64,000 nucleotides of DNA from NCBI GenBank assembly GCA_041495845.1, contig JBGQDM010000002.1, positions 24,886 to 88,885 on the forward strand, read 5' to 3'. Source of the DNA: JBGQDM01 sp041495845. GTDB taxonomy: Bacteria; Acidobacteriota; Terriglobia; Terriglobales; Acidobacteriaceae. Of this stretch, positions 8,664 through 16,743 are shown piece after piece. The notes beneath the pieces are model-generated. The model was not told the DNA's origin and ran no database searches. It saw nothing but the letters and a program-made list of their open reading frames with translations. Within the stretch, counting starts at the first letter, position 1, and each line of letters opens with the position of its first letter. Position numbers and translations under genes: made by a program.

Positions 8664-9482
8664 CTACGCTGCCCGATAAATCCCCAGCACCTTCACCCGC
8701 TCCGCAATTTCCTCCAGGTGTTCGAGCGCGTGCCGCGCCCCTGCCGTGTCGCCCGCAAGAATGTCGGCATAGAACACGTATTCCCAGGGTCGCCCACGCA
8801 TGGGACGCGACTCAATCTTGCTGAGGCTGAGATCGCGCAGCGCGAACACGCTCAACGCCTTAAACAACGCGCCCGGAACGTTGCGCAGGCGGAAAGCAAT
8901 GGAAGTCTTGTCCGCTCCAGGCAGAATCCGTGGTTTACCTCTCCGGAGCGGACGAAGCAGAAAAAAACGCGTGAAGTTTTGCTTATTGTCCTCAATCCCG
9001 GTGCGCAGAATGTGACCGCCATAGACCGAAGCCGCGCGGCGGCTGGCAATCCCGGCCGCGTCCGTAATTTTTCCTTCCACCACGTGTTTGACACTTCCCG
9101 CCGTGTCATAGAACGGCACGGGCTGAATCCGAGGATGGCGGCGGAAGAAGTCGCGGCACTGGTCCAGCGCCACCGGATGCGAAAATATTCTGCGCACGCT
9201 GGCCAGCTTCACGCCTGGAGCGGCAATCAGGTGGTGCACAATCCGCAGCCGGAATTCCTGCTGGATGAAAACCCCGTGCTCGAGGAGAAGATCGAAATGC
9301 TCGGCCACCGAACCGGCCAGTGAATTTTCAATGGGAATCACAGCCGCGGGAACACGCCCCAGTCGCAGCTTTTCGAAGACTTCCGCGGAGCGCGCACAAG
9401 GTACAACCACACAACCTGGCGCCATGCGCAGCGCCGCCTCGTGACTGAACGCGCCGAGTTCTCCCTGGATCGCAACCTTCAT
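8664..9482 (-). CDS. pheA: prephenate dehydratase
   Basis: Converts prephenate to phenylpyruvate in phenylalanine synthesis; 272 residues, a typical monofunctional enzyme without a chorismate mutase domain. The catalytic half begins MKVAIQGELGAFSHEAA and contains the conserved TRFFLL (residues 171-176, catalytic Thr). A C-terminal ACT domain (about 190-270) has the ESRP motif (224-227) that mediates feedback inhibition by phenylalanine. A GGGCGGGG precedes the ATG at 9482. The GNAT gene ends 11 bp upstream, so the two are probably co-transcribed. Confidence 0.94.
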   Translation of the reverse strand: MKVAIQGELGAFSHEAALRMAPGCVVVPCARSAEVFEKLRLGRVPAAVIPIENSLAGSVAEHFDLLLEHGVFIQQEFRLRIVHHLIAAPGVKLASVRRIFSHPVALDQCRDFFRRHPRIQPVPFYDTAGSVKHVVEGKITDAAGIASRRAASVYGGHILRTGIEDNKQNFTRFFLLRPLRRGKPRILPGADKTSIAFRLRNVPGALFKALSVFALRDLSLSKIESRPMRGRPWEYVFYADILAGDTAGARHALEHLEEIAERVKVLGIYRAA

Positions 9483-9493
9483 CCCCGCCCACG

Positions 9494-10036
9494 TTAAATG
9501 TCCGGGCCAGAAGAAAGCAATTCCTTCGTCAGCACCAGCGCATCCACCCCGTTGCTGTAGTAGTGCGGCACGGTGTGGAGGATGGAATAGCCGTGGCGCT
9601 GGTAGAAGGCGATGGCGGCAAGATTGTCCACCGCAGCTTCCAAATGGACCGATTGGCAGGCCGCGGCGCGCAGGCGTTCCTCCGCGGCCGTCATGAGCTG
9701 CGAGCCTACGCCGGTGCGGCGCGCTGCTGCGGCTACGTCCAGCGTGATGATGTGGCCGGTCTGGTCAGCGAGGGCATGCGCTACCAGGAACCCCAGCAGT
9801 TCCGTAGGGCCGCCTCCGAACGAGCGCGTTTTTGGCGTCGCCGGGCGTTCGGCGATCAGCGTAAAGGCGCCCGGCTTGCGCATGTAGACGGCTAACTCCA
9901 AACGGGAGTAGGAGATGCCGGGCAGGAAACATGCCTGGTCCAGACGCCACAAACCGTCGAAGTCCTGGCGCAGCGCGTCGCGGATATGAGCGGGCACACG
10001 CTGATTGTAGCTTGCTGGCGAGCGGAATTTGCGCAT
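9494..10036 (-). CDS. GNAT-family N-acetyltransferase (RimI-like)
   Basis: Acetyl-CoA-dependent transferase of about 180 residues. The central fold shows LDVAAAARRTGVGSQLMTAA, where the RRTGVGSQL segment is the acetyl-CoA pyrophosphate-binding motif A, followed by the motif B region LEAAVDNLAAIAFYQRHGY. The layout resembles RimI-type protein N-terminal acetylases, but the substrate is unproven. I prefer the ATG at 10036 because AAAGGG lies just upstream; an in-frame ATG at 10090 has no ribosome-binding site. It lies upstream of pheA (11 bp) and is divergent from the gene at 10108. Confidence 0.85.
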   Translation of the reverse strand: MRKFRSPASYNQRVPAHIRDALRQDFDGLWRLDQACFLPGISYSRLELAVYMRKPGAFTLIAERPATPKTRSFGGGPTELLGFLVAHALADQTGHIITLDVAAAARRTGVGSQLMTAAEERLRAAACQSVHLEAAVDNLAAIAFYQRHGYSILHTVPHYYSNGVDALVLTKELLSSGPDI

Positions 10037-10107
10037 GACCCTTTGCCCATTTTCACAATCCCGGGTCTGGCGGCATCCGCGTATACTCATTACGCATCTG
10101 AGGGATT

Positions 10108-10758
10108 GTGGGTCGTATTCTGCTCATCAACGCTGTGGCTGTTGGCGCACTACTGCTGGCGTGGTACGCAATTTTTGCCCGCGTCAACCGTGATCGCGCT
10201 GTGGCCACCATCGACCGCGTGCGGCTGGCCTGGCGAGGAAAAATTCTGGGTATGCGCTGGCACGGTTGGTCGCGGGTGCACGCTGGATTGCAGCTTCCAT
10301 CCTCGCTGTTTCGCGGTGCGCATCTCACCCTGCAGCTCCTGCCTCGCCCCGTGCCCTTCCGTTGGTTGCTCAGTCGCTGGCGCGAGCAACGGGAAACACT
10401 CACCATTGAAGCTGATCTTGACCAGCCGCCCGGCTTTTCGCTGGAAGTGCACAGCCACCAGTGGCGGGGCTGGGCTGGGAGTAAACGCGCCAGAGAACGG
10501 AAACGCGACTGGAAAACTGCGCGTCCCGGGCCGGTGGTGCTGACCACCTGTCACGAGTGGCAGAGTGAATTCAGCCCGGCGCTGAGCGCGTTGATGGTGC
10601 TGCGCGGCAGTGATTTCGTGGACGTGCGCCTGCGTCCCCAATCTCCTCATCTGACGGCAATCCTGCTGCTGGAATCGGTTCCTGACCATGAGGCTGCGGT
10701 GCACATGCTGCACACCCTGCGGGAAGTGGCCTCCGGAGCCCGCGCCGCCCAGAACTAG
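10108..10758 (+). CDS. membrane-anchored protein of unknown function (216 aa)
   Basis: One N-terminal membrane segment (about residues 4-24, ILLINAVAVGALLLAWYAIF) is followed by a soluble domain of about 190 residues rich in Arg and Trp, so it is probably bitopic with the bulk on one face of the inner membrane. No catalytic motif is recognised. The GTG at 10108 has GAGG at about 9 nt upstream and a TATACT at 10082-10087, a plausible -10. It is divergent from the GNAT gene and convergent with the dehydrogenase gene that follows. Confidence 0.6.
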   Translation: MGRILLINAVAVGALLLAWYAIFARVNRDRAVATIDRVRLAWRGKILGMRWHGWSRVHAGLQLPSSLFRGAHLTLQLLPRPVPFRWLLSRWREQRETLTIEADLDQPPGFSLEVHSHQWRGWAGSKRARERKRDWKTARPGPVVLTTCHEWQSEFSPALSALMVLRGSDFVDVRLRPQSPHLTAILLLESVPDHEAAVHMLHTLREVASGARAAQN

Positions 10759-10773
10759 AACCCGCCGGCTGGG

Positions 10774-11655
10774 CTACGCCGCCGCGCCCTTGACCTCGAC
10801 CCCAGCCCATTTCTCCAGCAGCGTAATCGTCGCGCAATAATCCAGGTCCTGTTGTCCTTCTTCCGCTGCCAGTTCGTAGATTTCCTCCACTGTCTCCAAT
10901 GCCGGCAACTTGACCCGAGTCTCACGCGCCGCTTCCAGAATCAGGCGCAGGTCCTTGTGCATCAGGCGCAAGGGAAAATTCGCGCTGAAATCCCGATTCC
11001 GCACGAACGGCGCTTTGTAATCCACCACCCCGGACCGCACCATCGAAGCCTGAATCAGCGGCAGGAGCGTATCAATCTCCACGCCCAACTTCGCGCCCAG
11101 AGTCAGCGCTTCGGCAAAGCCTTCGTAGATCAGCGCGATTTGCAGGTTCATTACCAGTTTTGCTGCTTGTCCCTTACCCGTGTCGCCCATGCGGAAGAAT
11201 TGTTTGCCCATGGCGGCGAACAGCGGCTGCAGTGTTTGCAGCGATGCCTCCACGCCTCCGGTGATAAAGATCAGGGTCGCGTTCTGGGCCCCGATTTTTG
11301 ATCCGGTGACGGGTGCATCCACCCAGTCGGCGCCGCGACTGCGCACACGTTCGGCAAAACGCGCGGTGGCGGTGGGCGAAATGGTGCTGGAATCGGCGAC
11401 GATCATTCCCGGAGCGAGGCTGTTCTCCACTCCGTCGGCGCCGAACATCACTTGCTCCACTGCATCGGTGTCCGACACGCACAGCCACACCACTTCGGCG
11501 CCGGTGGCGGCATCGGCGGGCGTGGCTGCGGCGCGCGCGCCGGCGACCGTCTTTCCTGCGCTGCGGTTCCAGGTGCTGACTTCGTGTCCCGCTTTGACCA
11601 AATTCGCGGCCATTGGCTCACCCATGATGCCCAGACCGCAGAAAGCAACTCGCAT
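10774..11655 (-). CDS. NAD(P)-dependent beta-hydroxyacid dehydrogenase (3-hydroxyisobutyrate dehydrogenase / glyoxylate-succinic semialdehyde reductase family)
   Basis: A 293-residue oxidoreductase. The Rossmann start MRVAFCGLGIMGEPMAANL contains the GLGxMGxxMA dinucleotide signature. The substrate motif DAPVTGSKIGAQNATL (about residue 120) and the catalytic Lys in GKGQAAKLVMN (about 170) define the beta-HAD family. Substrate preference between hydroxyisobutyrate, tartronate semialdehyde and glyoxylate cannot be fixed from motifs; a glycerate kinase nearby makes tartronate semialdehyde/glycerate metabolism plausible. The ATG at 11655 is chosen for its AAGGAGAA ribosome-binding site; 23 upstream in-frame residues are unconserved. 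Confidence 0.88.
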   Translation of the reverse strand: MRVAFCGLGIMGEPMAANLVKAGHEVSTWNRSAGKTVAGARAAATPADAATGAEVVWLCVSDTDAVEQVMFGADGVENSLAPGMIVADSSTISPTATARFAERVRSRGADWVDAPVTGSKIGAQNATLIFITGGVEASLQTLQPLFAAMGKQFFRMGDTGKGQAAKLVMNLQIALIYEGFAEALTLGAKLGVEIDTLLPLIQASMVRSGVVDYKAPFVRNRDFSANFPLRLMHKDLRLILEAARETRVKLPALETVEEIYELAAEEGQQDLDYCATITLLEKWAGVEVKGAAA

Positions 11656-11705
11656 GCTGTAATTCTCCTTGATCGAAACTGGTGTCCGGTGATTAGAAAT
11701 GACGT

Positions 11706-11717
11706 ACCGCATGCGGT
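11706..11717. promoter_or_regulatory. 12-bp perfect palindrome in divergent intergenic region
   Basis: ACCGCATGCGGT is a perfect palindrome in the 152-bp gap between the divergent dehydrogenase and MBL-fold genes. A -10-like TAGAAT follows at 11738-11743 on the + strand. The placement fits a repressor operator, but no regulator is identified. Confidence 0.3.
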
Positions 11718-11807
11718 CAAGCACGGCGGCGGTGCGTTAGAATCAAAGCAGAGTGCCGGACGCGGCAACGCGCCCGTGGGGATCTGCATCTCAAGCTTCG
11801 AGGCCCG

Positions 11808-12704
11808 ATGCCACGTTCGGCGGTTACGCTCCCATCTTTGCGTCAGCGCGCGCAGGCGTTTGGCCGGCTCATTCGGCACTCGGCAGTCACCCCACGCAGC
11901 GGTCGCACCGGCCGCCCGCAACTCATCAGCAACGGCGAACTCGGTCTCACTTTTATCGGCCACTCCAGCTTCTTTATTCAGATGGGCGGGCAGAACGTGG
12001 TGGTGGACCCGAATTTTGCGCGCTGGCTTTTTGTGCTCAAGCGGCTGCGCGAACCCGGCCTGCTGGTACGGGATCTGCCGGCGATTGACCTGGTGCTGGT
12101 CACCCACGCGCACTTTGACCATCTCCATCGCCCATCGCTGCGTGCCCTGGCCCGCCACACGCGGCGCCTGACCGGCAAGGCTCCGGCCATCGTAATCCCC
12201 CGGCACGTGCACGACCTCGTCTCCGACCTCGGGTTCCGCGAGATCATTGAGCTCGACTGGTGGGGCGAACACCAGCGCGGGTTGTTGCGTGTCACCCACG
12301 TGCCTTCACGCCACTGGGGCGCGCGTGTCTTGAAAGATGCGCATCGTGGCTATGGTGGGTACGTGTTGCACGCGGGCAAACACTCGCTCTACCACGCCGG
12401 CGACACCGCTTACTTCGCCGGCTTCCGCGAAATTGGAGAGCGTCTCTCGCCGAAAGTCGCGCTCTTGCCTATCGGCGCCTACCATCCGCCGGGCTTTCGC
12501 AACGTCCACACTAGCCCCGAAGACGCCACCCGCGCCTTCCTCGACCTCAACGCCCGCTGGATGGTACCCATGCACTACGGTACGTTCCGCCTTTCGCACG
12601 AGCCGGTGGACGAGCCCCTGCAGTTGCTGAAACAAGAGGCTGGCGCCGCGGGAGTGAGTGATCGCGTGGTGGTGATGGAAGAAGGCGTGACCAGGTTCTT
12701 CTAG
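11808..12704 (+). CDS. MBL-fold metallo-hydrolase, NAPE-PLD/UlaG-like
   Basis: Zinc-dependent metallo-beta-lactamase-fold hydrolase, 298 residues. The metal-binding motif HAHFDHL (about residue 99, HxHxDH) is followed by further ligands in HVPSRHWG (about 165), HAGDTAYF (about 195) and MHYGTFRL (about 250). GHSSFF near residue 50 and VVVDPNFA are typical of the N-acylphosphatidylethanolamine phospholipase D-like group. A phosphodiesterase or amidohydrolase role is likely; the substrate is unknown. The start at 11808 is the first ATG; GAGG is close upstream. It is convergent with the glycerate kinase gene. Confidence 0.85.
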   Translation: MPRSAVTLPSLRQRAQAFGRLIRHSAVTPRSGRTGRPQLISNGELGLTFIGHSSFFIQMGGQNVVVDPNFARWLFVLKRLREPGLLVRDLPAIDLVLVTHAHFDHLHRPSLRALARHTRRLTGKAPAIVIPRHVHDLVSDLGFREIIELDWWGEHQRGLLRVTHVPSRHWGARVLKDAHRGYGGYVLHAGKHSLYHAGDTAYFAGFREIGERLSPKVALLPIGAYHPPGFRNVHTSPEDATRAFLDLNARWMVPMHYGTFRLSHEPVDEPLQLLKQEAGAAGVSDRVVVMEEGVTRFF

Positions 12705-12783
12705 CTGTGGTTTCGGATTCCTTCAAGCTGTCACTACTTCAACCCGTCATCCTTGACATGTCATCCTGTGCAAAGAGCGGTTT

Positions 12784-12814
12784 TGCAAGGGTGCGGCTTC
12801 AGCCGCGCCGCAAG
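12784..12814. terminator. stem-loop between convergent genes
   Basis: The core GTGCGGC-TTCA-GCCGCGC pairs almost perfectly and is flanked by TTGC/GCAA arms. It sits between the convergent MBL-fold and glycerate kinase genes. There is no clear T-run, so a REP-like element is an alternative to a bidirectional terminator. Confidence 0.45.
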
Positions 12815-12815
12815 C

Positions 12816-14150
12816 CTAGTAGCTCAGCAACACCCGCAGATCGCGCAGATTGTTTCCCGTAGGTCCGGTGACGATGGTATCGCCGAGCGCGTGCAGCAGA
12901 GGAAACGCATCGAACGCGCCCAGGCCGTGCTCAACACTGAGGGCACGCTCTTGAGCACGGTGCCGGGTGCTACCATCTGCCAGGCCGCCCGCCGCTGGGC
13001 TGTTGCCGTCCACTCCGTCGGTGCCGCCGCTGAGCACAGTAATGTTTTCTCCGGCAATCTTCACCGCGCACGCCAACGCGAACTGCTGATTGCGTCCGCC
13101 GGTGCCGCCGCCGGTCACCTTAACCGTTACTTCACCGCCGGAGATCAGGCAGACGCGCGAGACGCCGCGCCGCAGATCGCGCACCCGTCCCAAGAGATAG
13201 TCCGCGGCTTTCTCGTAGTCCCAGTCGTCGCAGGAATTGTCTACCTCGACGGCGAAACCCTGGCGTGTCGCTTCCGCCGCCGCTGCCTCCACCACCGAGT
13301 GGTTGGAAAGCACCGGCCACCAGCGTGACCGTACAAACGCAGGATCATCCGACTTGGGGGTTTCGTCGAGCGCGTCTCGTATCAACAGTCCGCGCACCGA
13401 CTCGGGAAACTGGGCCAGCAAATCGTACTTCTCCACGATGGCCTTGCAGTCGCTGATGCTGCTCGAATCTGGCATGGTTGGCCCTGAAGCCAGGGCGTCC
13501 GGCGTCGCTTCCGGAACATCGGAGACGAGTAGGGAAACCTGCCGCGCCGGCGCCGCGACCTGCGCCAGCCGTCCACCTTTGACGGCCGAAAGATGTTTGC
13601 GAATTGCGTTAATCTCGGCAATGGGCGCGCCGCATAACACCAGGGCGCGGTAGGTGGCGATCAGGTCATCCAGTGAAATTTCCTCGTCCACTGGTTTTTC
13701 TACAATGGACGAACCGCCGCCGCTCAGCAGAAAAATCACCAGCGCCGCCGCATCCAATGGCTCCACCGCTCGCAGGATAGCGCCCGCGGCGCTGAGAGAT
13801 TCCGCATTTGGGGTTGGGTGTCCGCCGAGAAAATAGCGAAACCCGCGCAACTGCTGCTGCGGCACGACGGAACTGGCAACGATCCCCTCCAGCGTTTCGC
13901 CCACGCGCGCCGCCAGCGCCTCGGCCATGGTGTGCCCGGCTTTTCCAATGGAGACGACGAAAACGCGGGAAGCGCCACCCAGATCGTAAAGGTCATCGCA
14001 AACACGCAGTACCCCTCGCCCCGCTTCCACATGGCGTGCGAAAGCTTGCGGAATGCTCGCCCGCTCCAGAGCAAACTGAAAAATGCCGCGTGCGGCTTCG
14101 CGCATGGCGCGAAACTCGTGCTCGCTGGCGACTCTGGGTCCCTGATTCAC
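12816..14150 (-). CDS. glycerate kinase, MOFRL/DUF4147 (GckA/TtuD) type
   Basis: ATP-dependent phosphorylation of D-glycerate, probably to 2-phosphoglycerate; 444 residues. The N-terminal DUF4147 domain holds VFVVSIGKAGHTMAEAL and LLSGGGSSIVEKP. The C-terminal MOFRL domain holds GGRNQQFALACA and LSGGTDGVDGNSPAAGG, both family signatures. The GTG at 14150 overlaps the stop of the upstream hydrolase as GTGA and has AGGGGA before it, so translation is probably coupled. A beta-hydroxyacid dehydrogenase lies about 2 kb away, which fits a tartronate semialdehyde to glycerate route, though the genes are not contiguous. Confidence 0.9.
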   Translation of the reverse strand: MNQGPRVASEHEFRAMREAARGIFQFALERASIPQAFARHVEAGRGVLRVCDDLYDLGGASRVFVVSIGKAGHTMAEALAARVGETLEGIVASSVVPQQQLRGFRYFLGGHPTPNAESLSAAGAILRAVEPLDAAALVIFLLSGGGSSIVEKPVDEEISLDDLIATYRALVLCGAPIAEINAIRKHLSAVKGGRLAQVAAPARQVSLLVSDVPEATPDALASGPTMPDSSSISDCKAIVEKYDLLAQFPESVRGLLIRDALDETPKSDDPAFVRSRWWPVLSNHSVVEAAAAEATRQGFAVEVDNSCDDWDYEKAADYLLGRVRDLRRGVSRVCLISGGEVTVKVTGGGTGGRNQQFALACAVKIAGENITVLSGGTDGVDGNSPAAGGLADGSTRHRAQERALSVEHGLGAFDAFPLLHALGDTIVTGPTGNNLRDLRVLLSY

Positions 14151-14818
14151 TTCCCCTGCCCAATCACGTGGTTCTTTACCCACTCTTCCGACACACGCCG
14201 CAACTCCGCCAGCCGCCCCGCAAAAAAATGGTCCGCGCCGGGAATCAGGGTAAGTTGCCGGGGTTCTGGCACCGAAGCGGCCAGTGCTTCCAGTTGGGAA
14301 CGCGGACCGAACTGGTCACGGTCACCGCTGACGAAGAGTTTGGGTTTGGTGCAGTCCGCCAAGAAGCCGAAATCGTAAGTCCGTCCCTCCACTGCCGCCA
14401 CCGGCGTGCCCAGCGAGATCAGTGCGTTGACCCGGGGGTCGTCGAACGCCGCGCGCAAGCCAACGGCCGCGCCGAAGGAGAATCCAGCCAGCACCAGCGG
14501 CACACCGAACTCGTGAGCCACCCACTCCAGCGCCGCTCGCGCATCCTCCACCTCCCCGGAACCGTGGTCGTGTTCCCCGGCGCTCAAGCCGGCGCCGCGA
14601 AAGTTGAAGCGCAATACTGGAAACCCGAAGCCGTGCAGCGCCTTCATGGTGTGGAACACAACTTTGTTATGCAGGGTGCCGCCGTAGAGCGGATGCGGAT
14701 GACAAACCACGGCCGCATGGGTGGGCGCCAGGTTTCCCAGATTCAACAGGGCTTCCAGGCGTCCGGCGGGCCCTTCCAGGAACAGAGATTTGATTTGCAG
14801 ATCGCCGGCTGTCAACAA
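14147..14818 (-). CDS. alpha/beta hydrolase (dienelactone hydrolase / KANL3-Tex30-like)
   Basis: A 223-residue cytoplasmic serine hydrolase. The oxyanion region HPHPLYGGTLHNKVV (about residue 40) is characteristic of this subgroup. The nucleophile elbow is GFSFGA (about 113), the acid is in SGDRDQFGP (about 165) and the His in GADHFF (about 198). Substrate unknown. Its stop codon overlaps the glycerate kinase start by 4 bp, so the two form a coupled operon with this gene first. Confidence 0.85.
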   Translation of the reverse strand: MLTAGDLQIKSLFLEGPAGRLEALLNLGNLAPTHAAVVCHPHPLYGGTLHNKVVFHTMKALHGFGFPVLRFNFRGAGLSAGEHDHGSGEVEDARAALEWVAHEFGVPLVLAGFSFGAAVGLRAAFDDPRVNALISLGTPVAAVEGRTYDFGFLADCTKPKLFVSGDRDQFGPRSQLEALAASVPEPRQLTLIPGADHFFAGRLAELRRVSEEWVKNHVIGQGK

Positions 14819-14931
14819 TCGATTCCGTCTTTCCTCTGGGTTGTGCCTTTGCGCCGTGATTCTAGAATATCTTCGCCAGAAAGCGCACGCCGGGTTCCGC
14901 AGTTTCCGTCGCCTGCGCTATTCTTGCCACT

Positions 14932-15927
14932 ATGGACGTCTGCTCGCTCACGCGTCAATTGGTGGATATCGAATCCATGACCGGCAATGAAGGTCCGGTG
15001 GCCGACTTTCTCTGCCGCGAACTCGGTCGTCTGGGGTTGGCCTCATGCACCGTCCCCGTCGAGGGTGCTCGCAAGAATGTTGTTGCCACCTGGCCCGACG
15101 CACCGCATCCGCAGATTGTCTTCTCCACTCATCTGGACACGGTTCCGCCCTTCATTCCCTCTTCGGAAGACGCGACGAGAATTTACGGCCGTGGTGCCTG
15201 TGACGCCAAGGGCATTGCAGTGGCGCAGATTGCCGCTGTTCTCCAACTCCGCTCCCAGAAGATTTCTGCCGGCCTGCTGTTTGTGGTTGGGGAAGAAAAA
15301 GACAGTCTGGGCGCGAAAGTCGCCAATGATCATCCCATCGGCTCCCGCTTCCTGATCAACGGCGAGCCTACGGAGAACCGCATTGCGCTGGCTTCAAAGG
15401 GCGCGCTCCGCGTGGAGATAACCGCCGCTGGCCGGATGGCCCACTCCGCTTACCCGGAACTGGGTGACTCCGCCATTGAAAAACTGCTTACCGCGCTCGA
15501 GCGTTTGCGCAAGATGGAATTGCCAGACGATCCGGAAATTGGCCCGTGCACGCTCAACGTTGGGGTGATCGAAGGCGGACGCGCCCCCAATGTGATCGCT
15601 GATTCCGCTCGCGCGCAGTTGCTCTACCGGCTGGTGGGCCCAACGGAAGACCTGCGGCGTGGCATTGCCGCCGCCGCCGCCCCCGAGGCCTCGGTAGAGT
15701 TTATCCTGGAAATTCCTTTCGTCCGTCTGCGCGCGTTTGCCGGCCTGCCCACCATGATCGCCAAATTCACCACCGACATTCCCCGCCTGACGAACTGGGG
15801 AGAAGCGCTGCTCCTCGGCCCCGGGTCCATCCACTTGGCCCACACCGAGGCTGAGTACGTGGAAAAGCAGCAGTTGCACGACGCGGTGGAGTTGTACGCT
15901 GCCATGGCGAAGAAACTGGCCGTCTAG
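14932..15927 (+). CDS. M20-family metallopeptidase (ArgE/DapE/LysK-like deacylase)
   Basis: Zn-dependent amidohydrolase of 331 residues, on the short side for M20. Metal ligands are visible: STHLDTVPP (His67, Asp69), GRGACDAKG (bridging Asp91), GEEKDSLG (Glu121-122), NGEPTE, and the C-terminal His in IHLAHTEAEYV. The compact size and EEKDS motif resemble [amino-group carrier]-lysine/acetyl-ornithine deacetylases, but the substrate cannot be fixed. TATTCT (14919-14924) ends 7 nt before the ATG and there is no ribosome-binding site, so the mRNA may be leaderless. Confidence 0.85.
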   Translation: MDVCSLTRQLVDIESMTGNEGPVADFLCRELGRLGLASCTVPVEGARKNVVATWPDAPHPQIVFSTHLDTVPPFIPSSEDATRIYGRGACDAKGIAVAQIAAVLQLRSQKISAGLLFVVGEEKDSLGAKVANDHPIGSRFLINGEPTENRIALASKGALRVEITAAGRMAHSAYPELGDSAIEKLLTALERLRKMELPDDPEIGPCTLNVGVIEGGRAPNVIADSARAQLLYRLVGPTEDLRRGIAAAAAPEASVEFILEIPFVRLRAFAGLPTMIAKFTTDIPRLTNWGEALLLGPGSIHLAHTEAEYVEKQQLHDAVELYAAMAKKLAV

Positions 15928-15940
15928 TACTACTATTCCC

Positions 15941-15969
15941 TTGACGGAATATTCCATTTGTGTAATATT
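15941..15969 (+). promoter_or_regulatory. promoter with internal palindrome upstream of the first toxin-antitoxin pair
   Basis: TTGACG (15941-15946) and TAATAT (15963-15968) form a 16-bp-spaced promoter. The palindrome GGAATATTCC (15946-15955) overlaps the spacer and is a natural operator for the downstream Xre protein. The -10 ends 7 nt before the toxin ATG, predicting a leaderless mRNA. Confidence 0.55.
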
Positions 15970-15975
15970 TCATTG

Positions 15976-16329
15976 ATGGCATGGGAAGTTGAGTTCACCG
16001 ATGAATTCAATTGCTGGTGGGATTCCCTGTCAGAAGATGAACAGGTCGAGCTCAGCGCGCAGGTGGAACTCCTTGAGGAATTCGGTCCCACGCTGCCGCG
16101 GCCTCATGCCGACGTGATTGTGAGTTCCCGGCATCCGAACATGAAGGAGTTGCGCGGAAAGGTGAAGGGGCGGCGGTTGCGCGTCTTGTATGCATTCGAC
16201 CCGGCCCGGACAGCGTTGCTTTTGATCGGAGGAGACAAGACCAACGACCCGAAGTGGCATGAGAAATTCGTGCCGATTGCTGATGGATTGTTCGACGATC
16301 ACCTGAAGAAACTCAAGAAACGGAACTAG
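15976..16329 (+). CDS. HigB-like toxin (RelE/ParE superfamily, Gp49/DUF891 type)
   Basis: A 117-residue protein with the RelE-fold pattern of HigB-like toxins: MAWEVEFTDEFNCWWDSL at the start, MKELRGKVKGRRLRVLYAFDP in the core, and a KWHEKFVPIADGLFDDHLKKL C-terminal helix. HigB toxins cleave mRNA on the ribosome. An Xre-type protein follows at 27 bp, giving the toxin-first order typical of higBA. I chose the ATG at 15976; a TTG 18 bp earlier would start inside the promoter spacer. Confidence 0.85.
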   Translation: MAWEVEFTDEFNCWWDSLSEDEQVELSAQVELLEEFGPTLPRPHADVIVSSRHPNMKELRGKVKGRRLRVLYAFDPARTALLLIGGDKTNDPKWHEKFVPIADGLFDDHLKKLKKRN

Positions 16330-16355
16330 AGGGTCTCAAGACAAGGGGTAAAGTT

Positions 16356-16688
16356 ATGACCAAGAATTTCAATGTTCTACGCGACAAAATGTCGGCGCGA
16401 GCTCGCGAGCGCTCGCGGCGCGCGGCCGCCAAGTACCGTGCCGAGATGGCCCTGGATGAACTCCGAGAAGCTCGAAAGATGACACAGCAACACCTCGCGC
16501 GAATTCTCAAGGTGAATCAGGCGGCCGTGTCCAAGATGGAGCGCCGCGCCGATATGTACGTCAGTACGCTGCAAGATTTTGTCCGGGCCATGGGTGGAGA
16601 ACTCAAAATCACGGCATCGTTCCCAGAAGGCGCGGTAGAAATCAACCAGTTTCAAGCGGTGAGAAAAGCGGCTGCCGGTCGCGACTAA
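16356..16688 (+). CDS. HigA-like antitoxin, Xre-family regulator
   Basis: A 110-residue DNA-binding protein. An Arg-rich N-terminal helix (residues 10-30) precedes a helix-turn-helix from about 40 to 65 (MTQQHLARILKVNQAAVSKM), typical of Xre/Cro-like antitoxins; the C-terminus probably wraps the toxin. AAGGGG lies upstream of the ATG. It is the second gene of a toxin-antitoxin operon and probably represses it through the palindrome at 15946-15955. Confidence 0.88.
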   Translation: MTKNFNVLRDKMSARARERSRRAAAKYRAEMALDELREARKMTQQHLARILKVNQAAVSKMERRADMYVSTLQDFVRAMGGELKITASFPEGAVEINQFQAVRKAAAGRD

Positions 16689-16743
16689 GTCTTGCTTAGG
16701 CAGCGGCGTTTTCCACCTTGCCGCCCTGTACACTGTTACCTCC

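Noticed and set aside
13808..14980. 390-residue frame antisense to the glycerate kinase and hydrolase genes
   Set aside because: Both minus-strand genes carry full catalytic motifs and coupled starts; this frame does not.
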